A DNA stretch of 6,425 nt from Chloroflexota bacterium (GCA_016200785.1 JACQED010000249.1:1-6425); one strand, 5' to 3'. Positions 1 to 5,780 are shown, counted from the stretch's first letter. Numbers and translations: made by a program. Notes: generated by a model not told the origin, from the letters alone.

Positions 1-414
1 AAAGCCCTGAGCGTCGCGCGTCATCAAAATTGGCGCACGGTGGGCAATGCCCTCGTCCTGTGCCAATTCGCCAACGTGCCGCCGGCGACGACGCGCGATC
101 TGCTCAACGCTGCCACCGGCTACGGTGATTCGCTCGACGAGTTGATGCGTCTCGGCGAGCGGGCGTGGAATCTCAAGCGCGCCATCAACAACCGACTCGG
201 CCTCACCCGCGCGAACGACAAACTGCCGACACTTCTCTTGAAACCCTACGCCGAGGGCGGCGCGGCCGGCTTCGTGCCCGACCTCGACACGCTGTTGACC
301 GACTACTGTCGCGTGCGCGGCTGGGATGAAGCGACGGGCCGCCCGACTCGTTTGACGCTCAGCGCGCTTGGACTGCCGGATGTGGCCGACGATCTCTGGG
401 GACGCGCCGCGTGA
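1..414 (+). CDS. Aldehyde:ferredoxin oxidoreductase family protein, C-terminal fragment
   Basis: The frame is open from base 1 to a TGA at 412-414, so the 5' part lies outside the window; the GTG at 40 is internal. The 137 visible residues match the C-terminal end of tungsten/molybdopterin aldehyde:ferredoxin oxidoreductases, which oxidise aldehydes to acids with ferredoxin as electron acceptor. Family hallmarks seen: LC at residues 20-21, TGYGDSLDELMRLGERAWNLKRAIN, an R-x-N-D-K-LP segment, a GWDEATGRPT segment and a final LGLPDVADDLW. Cys21 aligns with the last [4Fe-4S] ligand (Cys494 in Pyrococcus furiosus AOR). The surrounding pterin-binding motif, D-x-x-G-L-C in the archetype, reads N-A-L-V-L-C here, so Asp and Gly are replaced. 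The substrate cannot be told. The gene overlaps the next one by 4 bp, so the two are probably translated together. Confidence 0.88.
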   Translation, partial: KALSVARHQNWRTVGNALVLCQFANVPPATTRDLLNAATGYGDSLDELMRLGERAWNLKRAINNRLGLTRANDKLPTLLLKPYAEGGAAGFVPDLDTLLTDYCRVRGWDEATGRPTRLTLSALGLPDVADDLWGRAA

Positions 415-1397
415 TTCTGGTGACGGGCGCGACCGGCTTCCTCGGTCGCAACCTGATCCCGGCGCTGGTCGGCGCGGGGCACAAGGTGCGCGCCCTCGTG
501 CGCCCCACGAGCGACGTCGCTTTTCTGAAATCGCTTGCGGTCGAAACGATCACCGGCGATGTGACCGATGCCGACTCAGTGGATCGCGCGATGATGGATT
601 GCCGCCGGGTCGTCCACGGCGGCGGCCTGTTCCGACTGTGGGGCTCGCCGGATGCCTTTCATCGCACCAACGTCGAAGGCACGGCCTGCGTGCTCGAAGC
701 CGCCGCGCGTCACGGCGTCGAGAGATTCGTTCACATTTCGACCGTCGCCGTCATCGGCCAGCCCGAGCCGGGCCGCGTCATCAATGAGTCGCATCCGCTC
801 AATCCGCTCGACGCTTATCAGCAGAGCAAGCGCGACGGCGAGCGAGTCGTTCAACAGTATCGCGCGGCGCGAGGCGTTCCCGCGATCATCTTGCGCCCTG
901 GCGCGTTCTATGGCCCGTGGGGACACTACGCCTGGAACCGGCTGTTCTTTGAAGACCCATTTCGCGGCCTGCGCGTGAAGATACACGGGGGTCGGCGTTT
1001 GACCTTTCCGGCCTTCGTGCCCGACGTGGCTCGCGCGATCATCGCCGCGTTCACGCTGGGCCGGCCCGGCGAGGTTTATAATGTGTCGGGGGAGTCGATC
1101 GCGCACGATGAAGCGAATCGGATCATCAGCCAACTGGCCGGCATCAGTTCGTGGCGGCTCAACCTGCCCGCCAATTTGATGCTCGTCGTGGCCCGCGTGA
1201 TGACGCGCCTCGCCGACTTCACCGGCCGCGAGCCGTACTATCCGCTCAACCTCGCGCCGTACGTTTTTCTCGACTGGCCGGTGTCGAGCGATAAGGCGCG
1301 CGCCGAACTCGGCTTTGTTCCGACGCCATTCGAAGAAGGCGCGCGGCAGACGGTAGCGTGGTATCGGCAGATCGGCATATTGAAAATAGGACGCTGA
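411..1397 (+). CDS. NAD-dependent epimerase/dehydratase (extended SDR; HpnA / dihydroflavonol reductase-like)
   Basis: A 328-residue extended short-chain dehydrogenase with an N-terminal Rossmann fold. The NAD(P)-binding glycine motif TGATGFLG is at residues 5-12, TNVEGT at 86-91, HIST at 108-111 ending in the active-site Thr/Ser region, and the catalytic YxxxK is Y136-QQS-K140. LRPGAFYGPW at 161-170 is the usual substrate-loop signature. The length is normal for the family. An FRLWGSP stretch at 74-80 resembles the RLW motif of hopanoid-associated epimerases (HpnA) and dihydroflavonol-4-reductase-like proteins, but no other hopanoid gene is visible, so the substrate is left open. The start is GTG at 411, inside the upstream stop (GTGA overlap), and places the glycine motif directly at the N-terminus; this implies translational coupling with the oxidoreductase. 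The last codons and the stop run into a repeat-like sequence. Confidence 0.88.
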   Translation: MILVTGATGFLGRNLIPALVGAGHKVRALVRPTSDVAFLKSLAVETITGDVTDADSVDRAMMDCRRVVHGGGLFRLWGSPDAFHRTNVEGTACVLEAAARHGVERFVHISTVAVIGQPEPGRVINESHPLNPLDAYQQSKRDGERVVQQYRAARGVPAIILRPGAFYGPWGHYAWNRLFFEDPFRGLRVKIHGGRRLTFPAFVPDVARAIIAAFTLGRPGEVYNVSGESIAHDEANRIISQLAGISSWRLNLPANLMLVVARVMTRLADFTGREPYYPLNLAPYVFLDWPVSSDKARAELGFVPTPFEEGARQTVAWYRQIGILKIGR

Positions 1398-1425
1398 TTC
1401 ACGCGGGTGAACGCAGATTTGAATC
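1396..1425. repeat. Small palindromic repeat at the end of the epimerase gene
   Basis: A short inverted repeat: TTCAC at 1398-1402 pairs with GTGAA at 1407-1411 around a 4-nt loop, and an outer GATTC at 1396-1400 recurs as GAATC at 1421-1425. It starts inside the stop codon of the epimerase. The wording (gattcacgcgggtgaacgcagattt-like) resembles dispersed intergenic repeats common in Chloroflexota and similar genomes; this family assignment is from memory and only one copy is present here. No T tract follows, so it is a poor intrinsic terminator. Confidence 0.4.
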
Positions 1426-1467
1426 CGATAGGAGTCTCGAACTTGCGTCAGAGGCGAGGCAGTCATC

Positions 1468-1543
1468 ATCACGAATAGCACGAATGAACGAATGGCACGA
1501 ATGTTTTTATTCGCGTTATTCGTCTATTCGTGACATTCGTGAT
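1468..1543. repeat. 76-bp long hairpin built from four ACGAAT/ATTCGT word pairs
   Basis: A long imperfect palindrome centred between 1505 and 1506. ACGAAT stands at 1471, 1480, 1488 and 1497; its complement ATTCG(T/C) stands at 1509, 1518, 1526 and 1535. The spacing is 9, 8, 9 on both sides, so all four word pairs fall in the same register (i pairs with 3011 minus i). Outer pairing reaches 1468/1543; most breaks are G-T wobbles or isolated mismatches. It ends 11 bases before the Shine-Dalgarno of the next gene. It looks like a dispersed palindromic (REP/MITE-like) element rather than a terminator, because no T run follows it. It occupies most of the 168-bp gap between two same-strand genes. 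Confidence 0.75.
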
Positions 1544-1554
1544 TTTCCGCGAGC

Positions 1555-1560
1555 AGGAGG
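1555..1560 (+). promoter_or_regulatory. Ribosome binding site that sets the NAD(P)H-hydrate repair gene start
   Basis: A perfect AGGAGG lies 5 nt before the GTG at 1566. It decides the start: the longer frame from a GTG at 1530 would translate the right arm of the palindromic repeat and has no such site. Confidence 0.85.
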
Positions 1561-1565
1561 TAGCT

Positions 1566-3197
1566 GTGCCAAAGATTGTCACCATCGAGCAAATGAGGAA
1601 AATCGAAGCCGCGACCGATAAGGCTGGCGTGACTTACGCGATGATGATGGAGCACGCCGGGCGCGCGGTCGCCGAAGAGATCGTCGCGCGCCTCGGCGAC
1701 ATCAAGGAACGCAAGATCACGATTCTGTCCGGGCCGGGCAACAACGGCGGCGATGGGCTCGTCGCGGCGCGAATACTCGCCGAAGCAGGCGCGACCGTGT
1801 CGGCGTATCTCTCCAAAATGCGCGACGAGTCGGACGAGAACCTTGCCAAAGCGCGCGAGTCGGGCGTGTTCGTCGTGGACGGCGAGAACGATCAACGCTG
1901 GCGCGTCTTGAAGAACCTGACGAGCGGGGCAGAGGTCGTCGTGGATGCGCTCCTCGGCACCGGCGCAAAATTGCCGGTCAAGGGCAAGATGGAAGACCTG
2001 ATCGTTCAAGTCGCCAGGGGGCTCAAGGATCGCGCCAAGCGGCCCCTCGTCGTCGCAGTGGATTGCCCCTCGGGGCTGGACTGCGACACCGGCACGGTCG
2101 ATCCCGTCACCCTGGCCGCCGATTTCACTGTCACCTTCGCCGCCGCGAAGCACGGCCAACTGCGCTTCCCCGCCGCCGATTTCGTCGGCGATCTGTCCGT
2201 CGCCGACATCGGCGTGCCCGCCGACTTGGCGCAACTCGGCGACGTCAAAGTCGACCTCGCCTCGCGCGAAATCGTGCGCGACATTCTGCCGCACCGCCCG
2301 CGCAACGCGCACAAAGGGACGTTCGGTCGCGCTATCGTCGTCGCCGGATCGATCAACTACACCGGCGCGGCGTTCCTTTCCGGCGCGGCGGCGTATCGCG
2401 TCGGGGCGGGGCTGGTGACGTTGGCCGTGCCGATGCCGCTGTATGCCGCCCTCGCCGCCCAGCTGCCCGAAGCGACGTGGATCGTGTTGCCGCACGAGAT
2501 GGGTGTCATCGCCCCGGGCGCGGTTGACATGCTGGCCGACGAACTCGACGAAGCGCAGGCACTGCTCATCGGCCCCGGGATCGGGCAGGACAAAGCCACG
2601 CGCGAGTTCGTGCGCAAGTTCCTGCGGGCCGAAGAGGGAAAGAAGGGGAGAATTGGATTCTTACAGGCTTCTACTTCAGGCGAATCGAAAGCCGAAGCGA
2701 TCAAGGCGCCGCCGATGGTCGTTGACGCCGATGGCCTGCGCCTGCTGGCCGAGATCGACGGCTGGCCTGGCGTCCTGCCGCCGAACACGATTCTCACGCC
2801 GCACCCCGGCGAGATGTCGGCGCTGACGAAGATGGAGAAAGACGCGATTCAGGTCGATCGGCTGGGGTCGGCGCAGAAGTTCGCTGCCGAGTGGGGCCAC
2901 GTCGTCGTATTGAAGGGCGCGTTCACGGTCATTGCCGCGCCGGATGGTCGCGCGACGATCCTGCCGTTTGCCACGCCCGCGCTGGCCCGCGCCGGCACGG
3001 GCGACGTGCTGGCCGGCGCGATCGCCGGCCTCCTCGCGCAGGGCCTCGCGCCGTATGATGCCGCCGTCGCCGGTGGATACCTTCACGGCCTCGCCGGCGA
3101 ACTCGCCGCCGACGACCTCGGCACGACGGCCAGTGTCATCGCCGGCGATGTGCTCGACGCGCTGCCGATGGCGATGGCGAGCACGACGACGGACTGA
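1566..3197 (+). CDS. nnr: Bifunctional NAD(P)H-hydrate epimerase / ADP-dependent NAD(P)H-hydrate dehydratase
   Basis: A 543-residue fused metabolite-repair enzyme. Hydrated NADH and NADPH arise spontaneously or by side reactions; the N-terminal YjeF_N domain (about 1-225) interconverts the R and S epimers and the C-terminal ribokinase-like domain (about 240-540) dehydrates the S form using ADP. N-domain motifs: GNNGGDG at 58-64, DALLGTG at 127-133, VDCPSG at 165-170. C-domain motifs: HKGTFG at 249-254 followed by a glycine-rich helix start, GPGIGQD at 336-342, VDADGL at 386-391, TPHPGEM at 411-417, VVLKG at 447-451 and GTGDVLAG at 477-484, where D480 is the expected catalytic base. The usual NPTG-type lead before GTGD is altered to ATPALARA. 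Residues about 355-381 form a loop with lower-GC codons than the flanks. The GTG start at 1566 is chosen by the AGGAGG site. Cytosolic; it probably stands as its own unit and ends at the terminator after 3200. Confidence 0.95.
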   Translation: MPKIVTIEQMRKIEAATDKAGVTYAMMMEHAGRAVAEEIVARLGDIKERKITILSGPGNNGGDGLVAARILAEAGATVSAYLSKMRDESDENLAKARESGVFVVDGENDQRWRVLKNLTSGAEVVVDALLGTGAKLPVKGKMEDLIVQVARGLKDRAKRPLVVAVDCPSGLDCDTGTVDPVTLAADFTVTFAAAKHGQLRFPAADFVGDLSVADIGVPADLAQLGDVKVDLASREIVRDILPHRPRNAHKGTFGRAIVVAGSINYTGAAFLSGAAAYRVGAGLVTLAVPMPLYAALAAQLPEATWIVLPHEMGVIAPGAVDMLADELDEAQALLIGPGIGQDKATREFVRKFLRAEEGKKGRIGFLQASTSGESKAEAIKAPPMVVDADGLRLLAEIDGWPGVLPPNTILTPHPGEMSALTKMEKDAIQVDRLGSAQKFAAEWGHVVVLKGAFTVIAAPDGRATILPFATPALARAGTGDVLAGAIAGLLAQGLAPYDAAVAGGYLHGLAGELAADDLGTTASVIAGDVLDALPMAMASTTTD

Positions 3198-3206
3198 AGA
3201 ATCAAA

Positions 3207-3243
3207 ACGAGGGCGGGAGATCATCTGCCGCCCTCGTCGTTTT
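3207..3243. terminator. Bidirectional intrinsic terminator between convergent genes
   Basis: Perfect 10-bp arms, ACGAGGGCGG at 3207-3216 and CCGCCCTCGT at 3228-3237, enclose an 11-nt loop. On the plus strand a run of four T follows at 3240-3243, and on the minus strand the A run at 3204-3207 gives the matching U tract. It begins 9 bp after the stop codon at 3197, so it chiefly ends the NAD(P)H-hydrate repair transcript; it can also stop minus-strand transcripts coming out of the YtxH-like gene. Confidence 0.85.
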
Positions 3244-3258
3244 CATCCAGGGGGATTC

Positions 3259-3351
3259 ACCACGAAGGCGCAAAGACACAAAGAAAATCTTCGCGCCCTT
3301 CGTGGCTTTGTGTCTTCGTGGTAAGTTGTGGCTGTGAGTCTTTGTGGTAAG
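3259..3351. repeat. CACGAAG / ACAAAG inverted-repeat element
   Basis: ACCACGAAG at 3259-3267 and GACACAAAG at 3275-3283 are answered by CTTTGTGTC at 3306-3314 and TTCGTGGT at 3315-3322, making a stem with a 7-nt bulge on the left arm. An extra CTTCGTGG lies in the loop at 3298-3305. The right end is partly duplicated: TCTTCGTGGTAAG at 3313-3325 recurs as TCTTTGTGGTAAG at 3339-3351. It fills the space between the terminator and the end of the YtxH-like gene and looks like a dispersed intergenic palindrome. No reading frame in it appears real. Confidence 0.7.
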
Positions 3352-3366
3352 TCGTCCGCTTTGGCT

Positions 3367-3777
3367 CTACGCCGCTTCAGCTGGCTTCTCGGTTGAAGGA
3401 GCCGCTTCGCCGCCCAGTTCGCCGCGCTTCTTGCGGGCGGCCTGCTTGCCGGCCTCGATGGCCGACTCGAGCCGTTCCTTTTGCTCTTCGAGCACCACCC
3501 GACCGCGCTGCTGCAATTCCTCAGCTCTCTCACGGGCGTCCTTCGCCATCTGCTCGGCGCGGGCGCGGGCCTGAGCGGCGGCTTCCTCGGCTTTGTGCCG
3601 CGCCTCGGTCACGTTCTCTTCGGCGAGATCGCGCAGTTCGATGCCCTTCTGCCGAATTTGCGCGCGCGTCTCCTCGCCCGACTGCGGGGCAAGAATCAAT
3701 GCGACCGCCGCGCCGACCAGTCCCCCGATGACGAAACCGGACAAGAATGCGCCGATGTCGCTGTCGTTATCTGCCAT
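3367..3777 (-). CDS. YtxH-like membrane-anchored coiled-coil protein
   Basis: A 136-residue protein. Residues 10-30 form one glycine-zipper membrane helix (FLSGFVIGGLVGAAVALILA), directly followed by APQSGEETR at 30-38, the hallmark of YtxH / gas-vesicle-protein-like stress proteins (usually L-x-AP-x-SG-x-x-TR). Residues 40-118 are almost only A, E, K, R and Q and predict a long charged helix or coiled coil; the tail is Ala/Pro/Glu-rich. The Bacillus relative is a general-stress protein of unknown biochemical role; here a membrane-associated structural or scaffold role is only an inference. The ATG at 3777 has AAAGGA 8 nt upstream (3786-3791). It follows the YtxG-like gene by 20 bp and is very probably in the same operon; it ends in TAG. 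Confidence 0.88.
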   Translation of the reverse strand: MADNDSDIGAFLSGFVIGGLVGAAVALILAPQSGEETRAQIRQKGIELRDLAEENVTEARHKAEEAAAQARARAEQMAKDARERAEELQQRGRVVLEEQKERLESAIEAGKQAARKKRGELGGEAAPSTEKPAEAA

Positions 3778-3797
3778 GGTGGTTGTCCTTTCTGAGT

Positions 3798-4229
3798 TTA
3801 GCGCCTCGGAATGAAGAGGCTCAGCCCCTCGATGAACCGTTCGAGCGCCGCCACGTAACTATTGAGCTTGACCACCGGCTCGACGAGGTTTTCGCTAAGG
3901 AAGATCGTCGTGCCCCGCACGGTGTTCACCGTCTCGTTCGTGCTGTCGAGGATGGGCTTGATCTCGTGGCGCAAAAGGTTGGTCAGCTGCGCGAGTTGGA
4001 CGATCAGCACGATCAGCGCCACGCCGATGACCAGCGACTCGACTGACATGACGATGATGAAGATGTCGCGAATCGTGACCGTCTGCGCCGGGTTGTTGAC
4101 CATGTAAATGATGGCGACGATGACGAACGCCAGAATGCCCAGGCCGGCGATGGCGGCGATGATGACATACAATCGCTGGCGCGGCGTCAGGCCGGTTTCC
4201 GAGGGCGGCGCGGCGGGCGGAGTAGACAT
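3798..4229 (-). CDS. Two-TM membrane protein, YtxG / DUF948-like
   Basis: A 143-residue protein. A Pro-rich cytosolic-looking N-terminus (1-18) is followed by predicted membrane helices at about 20-43 and 55-82, then an amphipathic helical stretch at 84-138 with HEIKPILDSTNETVNTVRGT at 88-107 and NLVEPVVKLNSYVA at 114-127. This heptad-like pattern with regularly placed N, T, E and V resembles DUF948 proteins, whose Bacillus member YtxG is encoded next to YtxH; the same adjacency holds here. The family link is by pattern and context, not alignment, so it is moderately sure. The function is unknown. The ATG at 4229 lacks a Shine-Dalgarno; an extended -10 box lies 8 nt before it, suggesting a nearly leaderless transcript covering this gene and the YtxH-like gene. 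Confidence 0.72.
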   Translation of the reverse strand: MSTPPAAPPSETGLTPRQRLYVIIAAIAGLGILAFVIVAIIYMVNNPAQTVTIRDIFIIVMSVESLVIGVALIVLIVQLAQLTNLLRHEIKPILDSTNETVNTVRGTTIFLSENLVEPVVKLNSYVAALERFIEGLSLFIPRR

Positions 4230-4237
4230 CGTCGGCG

Positions 4238-4246
4238 ATTATAGCA
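4238..4246 (-). promoter_or_regulatory. Extended -10 promoter for the YtxG/YtxH-like pair, leaderless arrangement
   Basis: On the minus strand TGC is followed at once by a perfect TATAAT (4243 down to 4238), the extended -10 form TGnTATAAT. Only 8 nt separate the hexamer from the ATG at 4229, so transcription would start at or 1-3 nt before the start codon. There is no good -35 hexamer at 16-18 nt, which an extended -10 can tolerate, and no Shine-Dalgarno before the ATG. It sits in the 21-bp gap after the upstream gene. Confidence 0.7.
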
Positions 4247-4250
4247 CAAA

Positions 4251-4532
4251 TCATTCTGAGTCATCTTGTTTGAACGTGTCCGTTCCGAGAAACCAGCGCG
4301 CGAGGAAGAGCGTGAGCAAACTTCCGAGCGTGGCCGTGCCCGCATTCAACGGCCCGATCGCGCCAAACGTCACGCCGGCGAGTCCGCCGACCGCGTGGCC
4401 GATGGCGAATCCGATCCACGCCGCGATCAGATAAAACAGCATCCGGTTCGCGCCGCCGCCCTGCCACACGTGAAATGCCGCGCCGTAGAGCGTGGAGAGG
4501 ATGGCGGCGAAGAAGAGAGAGGGGAGGGTCAT
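4251..4532 (-). CDS. Small three-TM membrane protein of unknown function
   Basis: A 93-residue hydrophobic protein with predicted membrane helices at about 3-23, 30-54 and 69-86, glycine-rich between the second and third (GHAVGGLAGVTFGAIGPL), and a short polar tail ending KQDDSE. No known family is recognised. The start is taken as ATG 4532, which overlaps the TGA of mnmA as ATGA, with GGAGGA about 11 nt upstream; an in-frame ATG at 4559 would give 9 more polar residues (SWRRNHFP) but overlap mnmA by 31 bp and has no better site. The overlap argues for translational coupling to mnmA. A role with mnmA is not implied by the sequence; the positional link may be only economical packing. Confidence 0.72.
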   Translation of the reverse strand: MTLPSLFFAAILSTLYGAAFHVWQGGGANRMLFYLIAAWIGFAIGHAVGGLAGVTFGAIGPLNAGTATLGSLLTLFLARWFLGTDTFKQDDSE

Positions 4533-5749
4533 TGGGAAATGATTCCTCCGCCAAGACATATCTCGCCCTCATAGAACACAGCGGCTTGCCCCGGAGTGAT
4601 GTCGCGCAAGCGATGGTCGAAGACGACTTCGACTCGATCCGCGCCGGACGGCGTGATCGTCGCCGGCGCTTCGGCGGCTTTGTAGCGTATCTTCACCGAA
4701 GCGCGGATTGGGCCGGGTGGGAGGCTTCCGGCGATCCAATTCACCCGCGCCGCCGTCAGGCGATCGTTGCCAAGTTCGGCCTCCGAGCCGACAATGAGCG
4801 CGTTGCGCGCCGGGTCAGTCCCGATCACGTAAAGCGCCTCGGGCGCGGCGACGCCGATCCCCTTCCGCTGGCCGATGGTGTAGAACGGCAGGCCGCGATG
4901 TTCGCCAAGAAAGTCGCCGGATGTGCTGACGATTGGGCCGGAATGCACTGCCGCGGGCGCATGATCGGCGAGGAAGCGGCGATAATTGCCGTCAGCCAGA
5001 AAGCACAAATCTTGACTCTCAGGTCGCTCGGCGACCGGCAGGCCCAGTTCGCGCGCGAGATTGCGCACTTCGGCCTTGGTGTATTCGCCCACGGGGAACA
5101 TCGCGTGACGCAGTTGAGCTTGCCCCATCACGCTGAGGACGTAGGACTGATCTTTCTTTTCGTCGCGGGCCTTGAGCAATTGGTAATTGGTATCTTGGCG
5201 AACCCGCGCATAATGCCCGGTGGCGAGATATTCTGCGCCGAGCGCGAGGGCGCGATTGAGCAGGAAGTCCCAGCGAATGTGACGATTGCATTCGAGGCAC
5301 GGGTTCGGCGTCACACCAGCGGCGTAGCCCTCGACGAAGAAATCCACCACGCGCGACTTGAACGGCGCCTGTGCGTCTATCGCGTAGAAGGGAATGTCGA
5401 ACTGGTCGGCCACGCGGCGAGCCTGCGCCATCGCGTCGGGGGTGCAACAGCGGTTTCCCTCACCCCCGGCCCCTCTCCCGTTGGGAGAGGGGAGTTGGCC
5501 CGCGCCCCCGGCCCGTGCGACGCCTCCCGCTTGCGGGGCTCTCCCGTCGGGAGAGGGGAGTTGGCCCGCGCCCCCGGCCCGTGCGACGCCTCCCGCTTGC
5601 GGGGCTCTCCCGTCGGGAGAGGGGGGTTCTCCCCACAGGCGCATCATCAAGCCGATCACTTCATAGCCCTGCTTGACCAAGAGGGCGGCTGCGACAGAAC
5701 TATCCACGCCGCCGGACATGGCGACGACGACCCGTTTACGAAATCGCAA
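4529..5749 (-). CDS. mnmA: tRNA-specific 2-thiouridylase MnmA with in-frame repeat insertion
   Basis: This enzyme activates U34 of Lys, Glu and Gln tRNAs by adenylation and thiolates it to s2U in the cytosol. The PP-loop SGGVDSS is at residues 12-18. The catalytic cysteine of the PNPCLECN motif is C154 (E. coli Cys102) and the persulfide cysteine of ESQDLCF is C249 (E. coli Cys199). ATGHYARV at 176-183, KDQSYVL at 199-205 and FYTIGQRKG at 289-297 are also intact, as is the C-terminal barrel ending GGGIISQ. It is 406 residues long against about 350-370 usual; the excess is a Pro/Gly/Ala/Arg stretch at about 42-98, between MMRLWGE and NRCC, encoded by a palindromic repeat. The start is a TTG at 5749 with GGAG 7 nt upstream, giving MRFRKRVVVAMSGG; a TTG at 5776 is possible but lies in a small repeat and has no ribosome site, and the ATG at codon 11 would remove the first strand. 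Confidence 0.95.
   Translation of the reverse strand: MRFRKRVVVAMSGGVDSSVAAALLVKQGYEVIGLMMRLWGEPPSPDGRAPQAGGVARAGGAGQLPSPDGRAPQAGGVARAGGAGQLPSPNGRGAGGEGNRCCTPDAMAQARRVADQFDIPFYAIDAQAPFKSRVVDFFVEGYAAGVTPNPCLECNRHIRWDFLLNRALALGAEYLATGHYARVRQDTNYQLLKARDEKKDQSYVLSVMGQAQLRHAMFPVGEYTKAEVRNLARELGLPVAERPESQDLCFLADGNYRRFLADHAPAAVHSGPIVSTSGDFLGEHRGLPFYTIGQRKGIGVAAPEALYVIGTDPARNALIVGSEAELGNDRLTAARVNWIAGSLPPGPIRASVKIRYKAAEAPATITPSGADRVEVVFDHRLRDITPGQAAVFYEGEICLGGGIISQ
5456..5626. repeat. Palindromic tandem repeat inserted in frame in mnmA
   Basis: Two 66-bp units, 5473-5538 and 5539-5604, differ only at 5482/5548 (T versus C), and a third partial unit begins at 5605. Each begins with a palindrome of the CTCTCCC-GTY-GGGAGAG type: arms 5470-5479/5483-5492 (10 bp perfect), 5539-5545/5549-5555 and 5605-5611/5615-5621. 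A second small hairpin, CCCGC-TT-GCGGG, lies in each unit (5526-5537 in the first). Because 66 is 22 codons the mnmA frame is kept; the minus strand reads two nearly identical 22-residue units starting PSPDGR. The outer bounds are estimated from where MnmA family homology resumes. It resembles a dispersed GC-rich palindromic family common in Chloroflexota-like genomes. Confidence 0.88.
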
Positions 5750-5752
5750 GTT

Positions 5753-5780
5753 CCAACTCCAAAATCCCAACTTCAAAATC
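5753..5780. repeat. 14-bp direct tandem repeat at the fic/mnmA junction
   Basis: CCAACTCCAAAATC at 5753-5766 is repeated as CCAACTTCAAAATC at 5767-5780, one mismatch. It covers the stop codon of the Fic gene, the weak TTG at 5776 and the GGAG used by the mnmA start at 5749. The style (short AT-richer words of caac/caaaatc) resembles intergenic repeats and contrasts with the GC-rich flanks. Confidence 0.75.

Noticed and set aside
576..1481. A 301-codon minus-strand frame opposite the epimerase
   Set aside because: Antisense shadow of a well-supported SDR gene; no motif and atypical composition.
1468..1543. Intrinsic terminator after the epimerase gene
   Set aside because: The hairpin is AT-rich in its words, has no T tract right after it and fits a repeat element better.
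1530..1565. A longer N-terminus for the NAD(P)H-hydrate repair enzyme from GTG 1530
   Set aside because: It would translate the repeat arm; a perfect AGGAGG 5 nt before GTG 1566 and the typical family N-terminus favour 1566.
1524..2495. A 323-codon minus-strand frame opposite the NAD(P)H-hydrate repair gene
   Set aside because: Antisense shadow; rich in His, Arg and Gly with no recognisable domain, and it runs through the palindromic repeat.
5473..5624. CRISPR array
   Set aside because: The 66-bp units are contiguous with no variable spacers, lie within a coding gene and keep the frame.
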